Positions 56,401 through 64,000 of a stretch of 64,000 nucleotides of DNA are shown here, piece after piece. The notes below the pieces were generated by a model. That model was not told the DNA's origin. It ran no database searches and saw nothing but the letters and a program-made list of their open reading frames with translations. The translations under genes were made by a program, and so were the position numbers. The DNA comes from Fusibacter sp. A1 (lineage in GTDB: Bacteria; Bacillota; Clostridia; Peptostreptococcales; Acidaminobacteraceae), in the NCBI RefSeq assembly GCF_004125825.1, contig NZ_QQWI01000005.1, forward strand, positions 62,001-126,000, in the 5' to 3' direction. Numbering within the stretch: position 1 is the first letter of the stretch; each line of letters opens with the position of its first letter.

Positions 56401-56552
56401 TAATTGAGTAATCATATAGAATGCTCAGCTAAACGACTGATGGTTTGTTTATTCAATAAAACGGTTATAAAGGTACTTTAATAAATTTAGTGTGAAATCA
56501 AAAAATCCATCTCACTTGTGGCGAATTAACATTTTAAAAACAATACGTTAGT

Positions 56553-56592
56553 TAACCCCCTCTAGTTCCTTATAATGGATTAGAGGGGGTTA
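56553..56592. repeat. Perfect 12-bp inverted repeat TAACCCCCTCTA / TAGAGGGGGTTA
   Basis: The arms at 56553-56564 and 56581-56592 enclose a 16-base loop that contains TTATAAT. No T tract follows. It lies in the 339-bp gap between convergent GNAT and hipA genes and may terminate weakly or bind a regulator. A second, AT-rich repeat (ACTTTAATG/CATTAAAGT, 56715-56746) overlaps the hipA stop. No gene is seen in the gap. Confidence 0.55.
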
Positions 56593-56739
56593 TGTAGGGA
56601 TGTACGTACGTTTGCTTTTAACCTCTTTATTCATCTTATCAGTTTAAGAGGTTTGTAAGCCGTTTGAAGTAGCTTTTATATGCGGAACTTAATGAGCATA
56701 AATGTTTTATGATCACTTTAATGAGAATTGAGTTGCACA

Positions 56740-58032
56740 TTAAAGTTTTCTAGATTGAATCACGCTCTCAATGGTCTCAATAGTCTTTTCACGAATTCCT
56801 ACTGAACGAGCAAAGTTTTGAAAGTTCATAACGACACTGCGAACTTCTTCAATGATCTTTTTACACTTTGGTGCTCTTAAATCCATTTTTAAGCCGCACG
56901 TCACCAGGTCCTCCATGGTGAAGTCAGAAAGTTTACCATTGATGGTCATCTGGTGGGCTTTGAGCCAACGGTTACCAGGACTATAAGCGAAAGTAATGTC
57001 ATAAGCAGGGGATAGGGACCATGACCCCTTTCGATCCATCAAGAAGGAAAAGTTCTTCACATGGTCATCCTGGTTAATTGCAATCACATTAAAGACCATT
57101 CTTCTGAAAAACTGTTCGATATCACTACTTGCGAGTCCTAGTTGTCTACCAATTAGAGCAGCACGTTCATAACTATGGAGGCCAGGAATATTGTAATCGG
57201 TATGTGTCAGAGCGCCTAGAGACTGCATATGCACCTTGGTACCATCTAAACGGTCGAAACGCCTAGTCATAAAGTGGTTCATATGTCCCTCGGAAAGTAA
57301 CTGGCATTCACTCATAATGATCCCAGCTTCTAAGGCCATTTTGTAATAGGAGAACTCGATCAGAGTGTATTCAGGGACATCTTCTAGATTGTGGTCACCG
57401 TTTTTAGAAACCCCATCCAATTTGACCAACCAGTACTCAAACCCCTTGCTCAGGTCCACTTGACCTGACCTGATTTCCTTGGTGGTGGGGTTGTATGCAA
57501 TAATAGCTTTAGCCCTTGCACCTCCAGCTGAGGTACCAAGCTTTAGAAGCTGTTTATAAGTGATATCGCTTTCTGAAGACAGGAAAATGCATTCTTTCTC
57601 CCTTAATATAGCTGAGGCGAAGTTAGACATTTTACTCATGTCAACGGGTTCGTCTATGTCTTTGTATTCGCTATGGTCTGGTTCGTACTCAAGGGCTCCC
57701 ATACCTCTTTTGCCTGTATAGCACAACCTTTCGACTACATTGAAGGAGTCTGGCAGGCGACCTTGCTCATCGAGCCACTTGTCGATAACGGCGTTACCAA
57801 ATTTATCGGGTAGAGAGTCTGCGATTAATCCAGGCACTCCGTTGAAGGAGGTTTTAATCAACTCAGGGAACTCATAAACCCTTTTGGAGAGTGGCATCAT
57901 AATTGGAGAAACCTCTATTCCACTAGTGATAATTTCATCAGAATATTCAAAAGAGAGATAACCTGTTGTTGTATCAAGATGAAAAACACCAATTAGAGTA
58001 CCCCATAGTTTCACTATTCCAGTTGTTGTCAT
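56740..58032 (-). CDS. hipA: HipA-type serine/threonine kinase toxin
   Basis: The 430-residue protein matches HipA: an N-terminal subdomain (VKLWGTLIGVFHLD, then PLIADSLPDKFGNAVID-like region), the couple domain, and a kinase core with GTSAGGARAKAIIAYN, catalytic NQDDHVKNFSF and YDITFAYSP. E. coli HipA phosphorylates glutamyl-tRNA synthetase and causes dormancy; the target here is unknown. It overlaps the antitoxin gene by four bases (ATGA), giving the usual coupled order hipB-hipA. Confidence 0.93.
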   Translation of the reverse strand: MTTTGIVKLWGTLIGVFHLDTTTGYLSFEYSDEIITSGIEVSPIMMPLSKRVYEFPELIKTSFNGVPGLIADSLPDKFGNAVIDKWLDEQGRLPDSFNVVERLCYTGKRGMGALEYEPDHSEYKDIDEPVDMSKMSNFASAILREKECIFLSSESDITYKQLLKLGTSAGGARAKAIIAYNPTTKEIRSGQVDLSKGFEYWLVKLDGVSKNGDHNLEDVPEYTLIEFSYYKMALEAGIIMSECQLLSEGHMNHFMTRRFDRLDGTKVHMQSLGALTHTDYNIPGLHSYERAALIGRQLGLASSDIEQFFRRMVFNVIAINQDDHVKNFSFLMDRKGSWSLSPAYDITFAYSPGNRWLKAHQMTINGKLSDFTMEDLVTCGLKMDLRAPKCKKIIEEVRSVVMNFQNFARSVGIREKTIETIESVIQSRKL

Positions 58033-58373
58033 GATTCATCTCCCCATTTGAAGGTGGTTTTGGCTTCTTTGTTTCTTCTTCCAACACGACTTCTATGGAC
58101 TCTGATAGACTTGTTGTTCAAGTGGTAAGAAGGCCTTTTGGTCGGATCAGGCACAAGCATGTCTAGGTTTTGGTCAAGTCCAAGTGCCATAAGCACTTTT
58201 ATGAGGGTGGTTAACTGTACATCCTCACCGTTTTCCATGTTTGTGATACTTCTTCTTGAAATTCCTGCCTTGTCAGCGAGTTCTTGCTGAGATAGAGGAT
58301 AATCAATTCTAAATGCTTTGAGTCGTTTGCCTACCTCAGAAAGGGCAGCTGATGAAGATAAATACTTGCTCAT
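58029..58373 (-). CDS. hipB: HipB-type antitoxin / XRE family repressor
   Basis: The 114-residue protein has an XRE helix-turn-helix at about 14-68 (LSQQELADKAGISRRSITNMENGE) and a basic C-terminal tail that is longer than in E. coli HipB (88 residues). It should neutralise HipA and repress the operon through the palindromes upstream (58433-58448 and 58473-58488). Confidence 0.9.
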   Translation of the reverse strand: MSKYLSSSAALSEVGKRLKAFRIDYPLSQQELADKAGISRRSITNMENGEDVQLTTLIKVLMALGLDQNLDMLVPDPTKRPSYHLNNKSIRVHRSRVGRRNKEAKTTFKWGDES

Positions 58374-58409
58374 GAAATCACCTCTCTGCTTCTATCTTCT
58401 TATGATCTA

Positions 58410-58488
58410 ATTATACCGCTTCAGTTAATAATGTGCAATGTATTGCTCGTTAATAATATATATCGTCATAAAGAGCAATATAATGCTC
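58410..58488 (-). promoter_or_regulatory. hipBA promoter with two palindromic operators
   Basis: On the minus strand TATAAT (58415-58410) has a 17-bp spacer to TTGCAC (58438-58433). GTGCAATGTATTGCTC (58433-58448) overlaps that -35, and GAGCAATATAATGCTC (58473-58488) lies 40 bp further upstream; both share the form GNGCA-N6-TGCTC. They are the expected HipB operators. Confidence 0.75.
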
Positions 58489-58717
58489 ATTAAAATGCGT
58501 TGGATTTTATGTTTCATCTGTTCTAAAAGCGGTTGAGACAGATAATAATTAAACATAGTAAACTGCATTTAAGAGAAACAGTACGTTCATAGGCAAAAAC
58601 ATTCATTGTTTCTGAAAGCTTTGCTCATAGGAACATTTAGAATAGATCCTTTTATGATTTGGTGCCTAAAAGAGTAAAGCTAGTAGTATCTGGCACCGAG
58701 GTGCTCTGAAAGTCTGG

Positions 58718-59668
58718 TTGCTAGATGATACGTCAAATGGGTATGATAAGAACAATAGGCTCACATGTCCCTTAGTCAACACTGTAAATGCGCAAGAAAA
58801 CCTACTGATGAAAGTGGTCAGCAGGACAGGCACAAGTCATCCGATCTTCAAGTTCGCAGGACAGATAGGCATCATAGAAGACGCGAACGGTCTTCACTAC
58901 ATGAGAGCAAGGTACTACAACACGGACATCCTGCGCTTTATCAGCAGGGATACCTATGAGGGCATGCTCAGCAAGCCGCTTAGTCTGAACAACTATTCCT
59001 ATGGGTATAATAATCCGTTTAGATATGTGGACCCTAGCGGTAACACTGCATGGATATTGAAATTAGGTCAATATTCGATAAAGTGTATAGCTGCACTACT
59101 GGGTGTATCAACACTAACTGTAACAGGCATCCTAGTAGGCGGATATAGAGCCTATAGAGCTGGAATATATCTAACAGATGGAGTTGCTGATAATGGTAAA
59201 CCTTCAAATGTTCCAGCAGTAGGTAGAGGTAAATCAAGAAATTCTGGGAATGGCGGACCTCCGTCAGGACCTGATAACTTTATTACGACTATAGATATAG
59301 TTGATGCTGCTCATTCTAGAAGAAATGATTTCTTGACTCAGGAAGTTAATCAAATTTTTAACTGGACAGGTGATGATTTTGATGACATTGCAAGAAATGC
59401 TTCACCATATGACTTAATCACATCCCTTGAAAATTCAGGATGGCATAAGGTTATTGAAGATGGTGGAAGTAAAAGTGGTCCAGCTACAATTTTGACTGAC
59501 CCAGTAACTGGTACAATAGTCAGAGTTCATGCAACTCCTGGTGAGGGAGCGCCGTATTTCAGAGTTCAGAATTCTGGTGGTGGTTACTTAGATTCAACAG
59601 GCGCCTTCCCAAGCGATGCAACTAGGCAAGAGTTGAGAGACTTGACACATTTCTACTTTGGAAATTAA
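58718..59668 (+). CDS. Truncated Rhs-family protein: core end plus C-terminal toxin domain
   Basis: The frame is open from 58670 but has no ATG or convincing ribosome site; TTG 58718 is the first possible start, so this looks like a 5'-truncated rhs gene. Residues 45-109 are the classical Rhs core end (GQIGIIEDANGLHYMRARYYN, RFISRDTYEG, NNYSYGYNNP, ending RYVDPSGN). A hydrophobic segment (about 120-145) and a Gly/Ser-rich linker lead to a C-terminal domain (about 186-316) that should be the variable toxin. Its GSKSG, TIVRVHATPG and PYFRVQN pattern is reminiscent of BECR-type RNase toxins, a weak inference. The candidate immunity gene follows 12 bp downstream. Confidence 0.75.
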   Translation: MLDDTSNGYDKNNRLTCPLVNTVNAQENLLMKVVSRTGTSHPIFKFAGQIGIIEDANGLHYMRARYYNTDILRFISRDTYEGMLSKPLSLNNYSYGYNNPFRYVDPSGNTAWILKLGQYSIKCIAALLGVSTLTVTGILVGGYRAYRAGIYLTDGVADNGKPSNVPAVGRGKSRNSGNGGPPSGPDNFITTIDIVDAAHSRRNDFLTQEVNQIFNWTGDDFDDIARNASPYDLITSLENSGWHKVIEDGGSKSGPATILTDPVTGTIVRVHATPGEGAPYFRVQNSGGGYLDSTGAFPSDATRQELRDLTHFYFGN

Positions 59669-59680
59669 GGAGTCATAAAA

Positions 59681-60046
59681 ATGTTTAAGAATAATTTATT
59701 AAAAATTCTTAGTGAATATGATTTCACTGATAGTATAATAGTTGAAATTTCGACATCTAAATTATTGACAGAGTTAGTACTTGAAATTGATTATTACTGG
59801 GACTTACAAGAAGGAAAAAATGAAGCAAGAATGCTATTACTTAAGTTTGAAAACTGCAAGCGTATCGAATCTAGAATTCCAGTAGTAGCAATTGAATCAT
59901 TGAAAAGCAGAGAAAATGTGGACAGCTATTTTACAATTGTGAAAACTTTGCAAGAGGAAGAAAGCACACTTTCGATATTCAATGGAATTGGTAATGACCC
60001 ATTCTTAAGAATTGAATTTGGTAGTGTGGAACTATCTGAACAATAA
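59681..60046 (+). CDS. Candidate immunity protein for the Rhs toxin
   Basis: The 121-residue acidic protein has AAGGAG upstream and lies 12 bp after the Rhs toxin domain, the standard place for an immunity gene. I do not recognise the family; the middle (LLLKFENCKRIE) has a beta-strand-rich look. The sequence is AT-rich, like the toxin domain and unlike the Rhs core, which agrees with joint acquisition of the toxin-immunity cassette. Confidence 0.65.
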   Translation: MFKNNLLKILSEYDFTDSIIVEISTSKLLTELVLEIDYYWDLQEGKNEARMLLLKFENCKRIESRIPVVAIESLKSRENVDSYFTIVKTLQEEESTLSIFNGIGNDPFLRIEFGSVELSEQ

Positions 60047-60084
60047 CTATACTACGAAGAAAAAATTGCATCGTAATTTTAGTG

Positions 60085-60126
60085 AAGCCCATGGTTTTGA
60101 TAATCCAAGCCAGACCATGGGCTTTT
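60085..60126 (+). terminator. Terminator after the immunity gene
   Basis: AAGCCCATGGT (60085-60095) and ACCATGGGCTT (60114-60124) form an 11-bp stem with an 18-base loop; T residues follow. Confidence 0.75.
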
Positions 60127-60192
60127 AGGTTGTGTAGATATATCAAACTGTATAATCATTGTACACTCTTTGGTTTCACATCTGCTTGTATT

Positions 60193-60391
60193 TACTACTG
60201 CGTATTAAATTATACTTACATATCGCCGTCCAAAAGATCACTACTTGCCCAACTCAGCCTCGCGCGCAGTTGCTTCACCGTCCCTCTCATTTTTCCTGCA
60301 TCTTTCCACCATCTTTCGAGAAATCGGTAGGGAAGGCGAGTGACCGACCGGATGAAATTCTTTTACTAGTATTATTTAATACGCAGTAGTA
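60193..60391. mobile_element. MITE-like element with 24-bp terminal inverted repeats
   Basis: The arms at 60193-60216 and 60368-60391 start TACTACTGCGTATTAAAT and match inversely over 24 bp with one mismatch. The 199-bp element has a GC-richer centre than its flanks and no transposase. On the minus strand it is open from 60362 to a stop at 60216 (48 codons, rich in Arg and Trp), probably not a gene. No exact target duplication is clear. The remaining parts of the 60047-60789 gap hold only a terminator and a GNAT remnant. Confidence 0.6.
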
Positions 60392-60500
60392 TGTGGTATT
60401 TAAATATTGTAGTACTTCTGGAAAAGAAGGTTAATAAGTCTCGTTAACTACAAATAATAACGATAAATCGGAATTAAAGTATTCATTTCTACTGTTGTAT

Positions 60501-60599
60501 TCACAGTTCCTTATTCAGTTGAATCCATTCCTCTTTTAAAATTACGTAGCTGAGAGAGTCATAATACTCACCTTCCACGATTCTCGCTTTTCCATTTGC
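60501..60599 (-). pseudogene. Remnant of a GNAT acetyltransferase C-terminus
   Basis: Minus-strand translation gives a 32-residue frame beginning ANGKARIVEGEYYDSLSYV and continuing ILKEEW, closely resembling the end of RimJ/RimL-like acetyltransferases. An in-frame stop (60602-60600) cuts it from anything upstream, so only a decayed tail remains. Confidence 0.4.
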
Positions 60600-60789
60600 T
60601 TACTTGAAGCTCTAATTCATCTTCACATAGTTTTTTGTAATACGGACCGTTATATTTATGAAATTCACGTGAAGGATGGTTCCATTGGAGGAAAAGGTAT
60701 AGTAAAACTTTCCTAAAAACCATTCAAAAGACATGGTATGATTATGTTACGGTTTTAGACGATTAAATGATGGAGATAGGAGTAAATCG

Positions 60790-61719
60790 GTGGATGAGCT
60801 ATTTAAAAAGGCACTGCTTGAGAACGATTTAGCACTTTTAATGCAGGTAGATAAGTCGGACCTGCATAACCATAGCACCAGAGGTGGAAACAAACGGTAC
60901 ATTGAACAGTGGACGGGTGCAAGTATTGAGGCGTGTCCTAAAATGAAGAGCCTGGATGAGATGAACGTATGGTATCAGAAAAACATAAAAATCCTATTCT
61001 CAGGTAGAATCGGTTATGAGAAACGTATCGATGCTGCGTTTATTCAGGCAGAACAAGACGGAGTCAAGGAACTGCATATGAGCGTGGGTATTGGTGAAGA
61101 AGCCATGTATGGCGGTTCGGTTTCCGACTTGGTTGAGAATATGAAAAGAGCTCACCTTCAATATGCTCCGAAAATAAATTTTGCGCCAGAAATCGCTTGG
61201 AGCACCTATGATGATTACGATCTATCAAATGAGAAATTGGATGAGTTTTTAGCGACAGGTTACTTCAAATCTTTTGATATGTACGGATGCGAGGAAGAGG
61301 TACCGACTTACAAGGAACTTTTCAGAAAGGTAAAAAGAAGCGGGCTTATTTTAAAAGCGCATGTTGGTGAATTTGGTAGTGCCGAGCTTGTGCAAAGAGC
61401 GGTGGAGGAACTGGAGCTCGACCAGGTACAGCACGGGATTGCTGTGGCAAATTCCCCAAAAGTGATGAACTGGCTTAGAGACCATAGGATTCAACTGAAC
61501 GTTTGTCCTACGAGTAATGTACTGCTCTCAAGAGTCGCTGGTTATGAAACGCATCCGATTAAAAAACTATACGAACATGGAGTCAGAGTGACCATCAATT
61601 CGGATGATATGCTCATCTTTGACCAAAGTGTTTCTCAGGAGTATCTGAATCTTTACCGATCGGGAAACCTGGATGTGGAAGCGTTGAACCTTATTCGTAA
61701 ATACGGATTGGGTTACTGA
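60790..61719 (+). CDS. Adenosine deaminase family protein
   Basis: The 309-residue protein has the amidohydrolase layout of adenosine/AMP deaminases: metal histidines in DLHNHS near residue 25, KAHVGEFG in the middle, QHGIAVA, CPTSNVLLSRV with HPIKKL, and the terminal metal aspartates in TINSDDML. It starts at GTG 60790 with AGGAG seven bases upstream. It is slightly shorter than classical adenosine deaminase (about 330-350) and lacks the usual HLDG after the first motif, so the substrate may be another aminopurine. Confidence 0.82.
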   Translation: MDELFKKALLENDLALLMQVDKSDLHNHSTRGGNKRYIEQWTGASIEACPKMKSLDEMNVWYQKNIKILFSGRIGYEKRIDAAFIQAEQDGVKELHMSVGIGEEAMYGGSVSDLVENMKRAHLQYAPKINFAPEIAWSTYDDYDLSNEKLDEFLATGYFKSFDMYGCEEEVPTYKELFRKVKRSGLILKAHVGEFGSAELVQRAVEELELDQVQHGIAVANSPKVMNWLRDHRIQLNVCPTSNVLLSRVAGYETHPIKKLYEHGVRVTINSDDMLIFDQSVSQEYLNLYRSGNLDVEALNLIRKYGLGY

Positions 61720-61735
61720 TTCAAAAAAGTAAAAC

Positions 61736-61763
61736 GGCTCGCATCTCCAAAGAGATACGAGCC
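61736..61763. terminator. Hairpin after the deaminase gene
   Basis: GGCTCGCATCTC and GAGATACGAGCC form a 12-bp stem with one mismatch and a 4-base loop. The T-rich side faces the minus strand, so termination of the deaminase transcript would be imperfect. Confidence 0.55.
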
Positions 61764-61868
61764 CGCTGTGCAAGCGTTATGTTTCTAGATGAGTATAACA
61801 CAGAACGGTTCGAAGGGATAGTCTTTAGCATAAGTATTATTTTGATGTATTGAAATAGGGGGGAGCAT

Positions 61869-62342
61869 ATGAGTAATTACCGGTTAAGTTCTAGAGGAAT
61901 CGTCATACATGATGAACATATTCTATTAAATGAGTTTGATCATGGCGCTTATTACAACATACCTGGCGGCGGCGTTGAAGCTGAGGAAACATTACGTGAC
62001 GCATGTGTTAGGGAACTGCTTGAAGAGAGCGGCTATACTGTTATCACCAAAGAGCTCTTGTATATGTTTGAGTATAATCCCGTCCGTGACGAGTTTTTAT
62101 ATGGATCACGCGGTGGTATTGGTTATGTATTCAGATGTGAGCTCGTTGATCCCACCAAAAGAGTGGAGCCTTCTGTAATAGATGGAGGTCCTGTAGGTTC
62201 AACTATTGTTTCTACAGGTGCTAAATGGATTCCACTGGACAAGTTAGGCAGTATTAACCTTGTACCACCGATCGCGCAGAAGATCATAAGCGATTACGAG
62301 AAGCAGGTTAGAATCACCCAGTTTTTAGAAGATATCCATTGA
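61869..62342 (+). CDS. Nudix hydrolase
   Basis: The 157-residue protein has a full Nudix box (GGGVEAEETLRDACVRELLEESGY; that is GX5EX7REUXEEXGU at about 35-57). It hydrolyses a nucleoside-diphosphate-linked compound with Mg2+; the substrate is not evident. GGGGGGAG precedes ATG 61869. Confidence 0.9.
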   Translation: MSNYRLSSRGIVIHDEHILLNEFDHGAYYNIPGGGVEAEETLRDACVRELLEESGYTVITKELLYMFEYNPVRDEFLYGSRGGIGYVFRCELVDPTKRVEPSVIDGGPVGSTIVSTGAKWIPLDKLGSINLVPPIAQKIISDYEKQVRITQFLEDIH

Positions 62343-62392
62343 TTGAGTCAAGCGGTGGCATGATTGGTGAGTGGATAGGAGTTGTTTTAAAA

Positions 62393-62420
62393 GGGCGTCG
62401 TTGTTGGGCGTTCTTTTTTT
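62393..62420 (+). terminator. Probable terminator after the Nudix gene
   Basis: GGGCGTC (62393-62399) pairs with GGCGTTC (62407-62413) using several G-T pairs, followed by seven T. Confidence 0.55.
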
Positions 62421-62426
62421 GTGGGA

Positions 62427-62476
62427 AAGCAACACGATAAAATAGGGTTGCTTAGCAAACGTTTTCATGATAACAT
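62427..62476 (+). promoter_or_regulatory. Promoter of the 2-oxoacid oxidoreductase operon with cre-like site
   Basis: TTGCTT (62448-62453), a 17-bp spacer and TAACAT (62471-62476) are a plausible promoter. AGCAAACGTTTTCA (62454-62467) fits the cre consensus at 13 of 14 places and fills the spacer. AAGCAAC (62427-62433) and GTTGCTT (62447-62453) form an inverted repeat across the -35. Confidence 0.5.
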
Positions 62477-62515
62477 ACAAGTATACAACTGATATATCAC
62501 AAAGGAGGACTTGCT

Positions 62516-63046
62516 GTGTTTGAGATTAGATGGCATGGCCGTGGGGGCCAAGGTAGTTTTACTGGAGCTAAGCTTTTGGGTGAGGCTGCGGCGATTTTTG
62601 ACAAGCGTTATGCTCAGGCTTTTCCTTCGTTCGGTCCAGAGCGAAGAGGTGCACCTGTACTAGGATTCAATCGAATTTCGGATGTTCCTGTTACAGACAG
62701 AAGTGAACTCAAAGCATGTGATGTGATTGTGTTTTTGGATGACACTTTATGGTCGGAAGCGTATTTGTCGGATTTGAAAGAGGATGCTGTTGTTCTGATG
62801 AACACGACTTCTAGTGTGAATGATCCTAGAATCAAAACAATCGATGCGACAGGTATGGCGATCGATATTATTAAAAGACCGATTGGGAATACTGCGATGT
62901 TGGGTTTTTTAGCGGCATTGAAACCTGAGATTGTTTCTTATAAGGCATGCGAGGATGCGGTGGCTTCTTCTTTAAAGCCTTCGCTCGCTCAGATGAACAT
63001 TGAACTGCTGAAAGCTGCTTTTGACTACGGAAAGGAGTACAAATAA
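62516..63046 (+). CDS. 2-oxoacid:ferredoxin oxidoreductase gamma subunit
   Basis: The 176-residue subunit has the family start FEIRWHGRGGQGSFTGAKLL and PSFGPERRGAPV. It begins at GTG 62516 after AAAGGAGGAC. In four-subunit enzymes this is the PorC or VorC chain. The order gamma-delta-alpha agrees with pyruvate or 2-ketoisovalerate oxidoreductases, which make acyl-CoA, CO2 and reduced ferredoxin. Which 2-oxoacid is used cannot be told here. Confidence 0.92.
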   Translation: MFEIRWHGRGGQGSFTGAKLLGEAAAIFDKRYAQAFPSFGPERRGAPVLGFNRISDVPVTDRSELKACDVIVFLDDTLWSEAYLSDLKEDAVVLMNTTSSVNDPRIKTIDATGMAIDIIKRPIGNTAMLGFLAALKPEIVSYKACEDAVASSLKPSLAQMNIELLKAAFDYGKEYK

Positions 63047-63345
63047 TGAAAAATTTTAAGATGTCTCCTAAACCTGTGTTAAAGAGTCTGAATGACTATC
63101 CGATGGGCTCGAGTATGCCGAGTTTTCACATTACTGAAGGGAATGCCGGTTGGAGGGTATACAGACCTGTGATCAACCATGAAAAATGTGTGAGCTGCTA
63201 CCGCTGCTACTATGTTTGTCCGGATGGGGCTATCCATAAGGAAGAAGACAATTCCTTTCATGTCGATTACGATTTCTGCAAAGGTTGCGGAGTTTGCGCA
63301 CATGAATGCAAGTTAAAAGCGATCGATATGGTAAAGGAGGCTTAA
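63046..63345 (+). CDS. 2-oxoacid:ferredoxin oxidoreductase delta subunit (2[4Fe-4S] ferredoxin)
   Basis: The 99-residue subunit overlaps the gamma gene by one base. Two [4Fe-4S] motifs are complete: [12 protein letters not shown] and [11 protein letters not shown]. It relays electrons from the thiamine centre to external ferredoxin. Confidence 0.93.
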   Translation: MKNFKMSPKPVLKSLNDYPMGSSMPSFHITEGNAGWRVYRPVINHEKCVSCYRCYYVCPDGAIHKEEDNSFHVDYDFCKGCGVCAHECKLKAIDMVKEA

Positions 63346-63346
63346 C

Positions 63347-64000
63347 ATGAACGATAAATTCTTAAATGGTAACGAAGCTGTCGCCTATGGCGTACTGCTT
63401 GCAAAGCCGCATGTGGTTGCTGCGTATCCTATTACGCCTCAAACCAAGGCGGTTGAAAAAATATCTCAGTTCGTGCAGGACGGCGATCTTGACTGCGAAT
63501 ACATGCATGTGGAATCTGAACACAGTGCGATGGCTTGTTCTATCGGCGCAAGTTCTGTAGGTGCCAGAACATTCACTGCGACTTCGTCACAAGGACTTTT
63601 GTACATGCTTGAGTGTCTTCCTTATGCTTCGGGTGCCAGACTTCCGATTGTCATGATGAACGCCAACCGTGCGATCGCGACTCCTTGGAACATTTATGGT
63701 GACCAGATGGACATCATGTACGCCCTCAACAGCGGTTGGGTGCAACTATTTGTAGAAGACGCGCAGGAAGCGCTTGATGTTACGCTTCAGGCATTTAAAC
63801 TTGCGGAACATAAAGACGTGCTTGCGCCTGTTGTTGTCAACCTGGACGGTTTTGTATTGACGCATACCTACGAAAAGGTAAGCATACCTGCATCGTCAGA
63901 GGTGGATGCTTTCTTGCCGCCTATTGCTAAATACGACCATATCATGAGCGATGAGCATCCGATGAGCATGTGTATTTCTGCAGGAAACCATCAGAACCAA
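63347..64000 (+). CDS. 2-oxoacid:ferredoxin oxidoreductase alpha subunit, N-terminal part
   Basis: ATG 63347 follows AAAGGAGG (63333-63340), and the frame stays open to the right edge (218 codons). [15 protein letters not shown], then [30 protein letters not shown] and TSSQGLLYM are the alpha-subunit pyrimidine-domain signatures. The rest of this gene and the beta subunit should lie just beyond the window. Confidence 0.93.
   Translation, partial: MNDKFLNGNEAVAYGVLLAKPHVVAAYPITPQTKAVEKISQFVQDGDLDCEYMHVESEHSAMACSIGASSVGARTFTATSSQGLLYMLECLPYASGARLPIVMMNANRAIATPWNIYGDQMDIMYALNSGWVQLFVEDAQEALDVTLQAFKLAEHKDVLAPVVVNLDGFVLTHTYEKVSIPASSEVDAFLPPIAKYDHIMSDEHPMSMCISAGNHQNQ

Noticed and set aside
60082..60389. 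Two overlapping plus-strand frames of 76-82 codons across the MITE-like element
   Set aside because: They span the terminator and the inverted-repeat element, lack ribosome sites and show no domain; better explained by the repeat.
60602..60712. Minus-strand frame reading NHPSREFHKYNGPYY, next to the GNAT remnant
   Set aside because: It looks protein-like but I could not match it to a family, and it has no start; too short to report as a gene.

Overview
The window reads as the chromosome of an anaerobic, fermentative, low-to-mid G+C Bacillota, most likely class Clostridia. The pointers are T-box leaders, AGGAGG ribosome sites, pyruvate formate-lyase beside a ferredoxin-dependent 2-oxoacid oxidoreductase, the acetylated diaminopimelate pathway (DapH plus a YkuR-type deacetylase), Ktr potassium uptake and MutS2. 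The genus is not determined; a Fusibacter or Acidaminobacter-like organism would fit but that is a guess.

Layout. 1-5.7 kb: the end of an ABC-2 permease, then a redox locus: a ferric-reductase-like flavocytochrome, an exported protein with three cytochrome-b5-like domains and a 39-residue poly-aspartate tail, and a two-component system whose kinase has an acidic extracellular loop. Direct repeats of TTTTCAG at 11-bp spacing lie upstream of both redox genes and are plausible sites for the regulator. 5.8-8.8 kb: pflB-pflA. 8.8-13.6 kb: asd-dapA-dapB-dapH on the minus strand, divergent from the N-acetyl-diaminopimelate deacetylase. 13.6-17.0 kb: methyltransferase, Hsp33, DUF445 protein and a convergent CapA-like protein. 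17.3-22.7 kb: a four-gene ABC importer with a DUF3798 lipoprotein. 22.8-24.2 kb: structured leader plus infC-rpmI-rplT, with infC starting at AUU. 24.3-27.1 kb: ktrB, ktrA and a SpoU methyltransferase. 27.1-39.1 kb: T-box(Phe)-pheST, zapA, U32 protein, mutS2, rhomboid protease, T-box(Arg)-argS. 39.1-42.3 kb: secreted pullulanase behind a cre-like site.

42.4-64.0 kb is more accessory: a radical SAM/B12 protein, a large YfhO-type membrane protein that looks AT-richer than its neighbours, an adaptor plus ABC exporter (four genes), an S41-type protease, a MATE exporter behind a possible leader peptide and switching hairpins, an APH-like kinase, a GNAT acetyltransferase, hipBA with two palindromic operators, a truncated Rhs C-terminal toxin with its candidate immunity gene, a MITE-like element, a GNAT remnant, an adenosine-deaminase-like enzyme, a Nudix hydrolase, and the start of a four-subunit 2-oxoacid:ferredoxin oxidoreductase operon that leaves the window.

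How it fits together: central fermentation (PFL, the 2-oxoacid oxidoreductase, starch debranching) shows catabolite-type control signals. Translation genes are controlled by T-boxes and leader attenuation. The left-end redox locus and the right-end toxin/efflux region hold most of the unexplained biology. No tRNA, rRNA or CRISPR array was seen.
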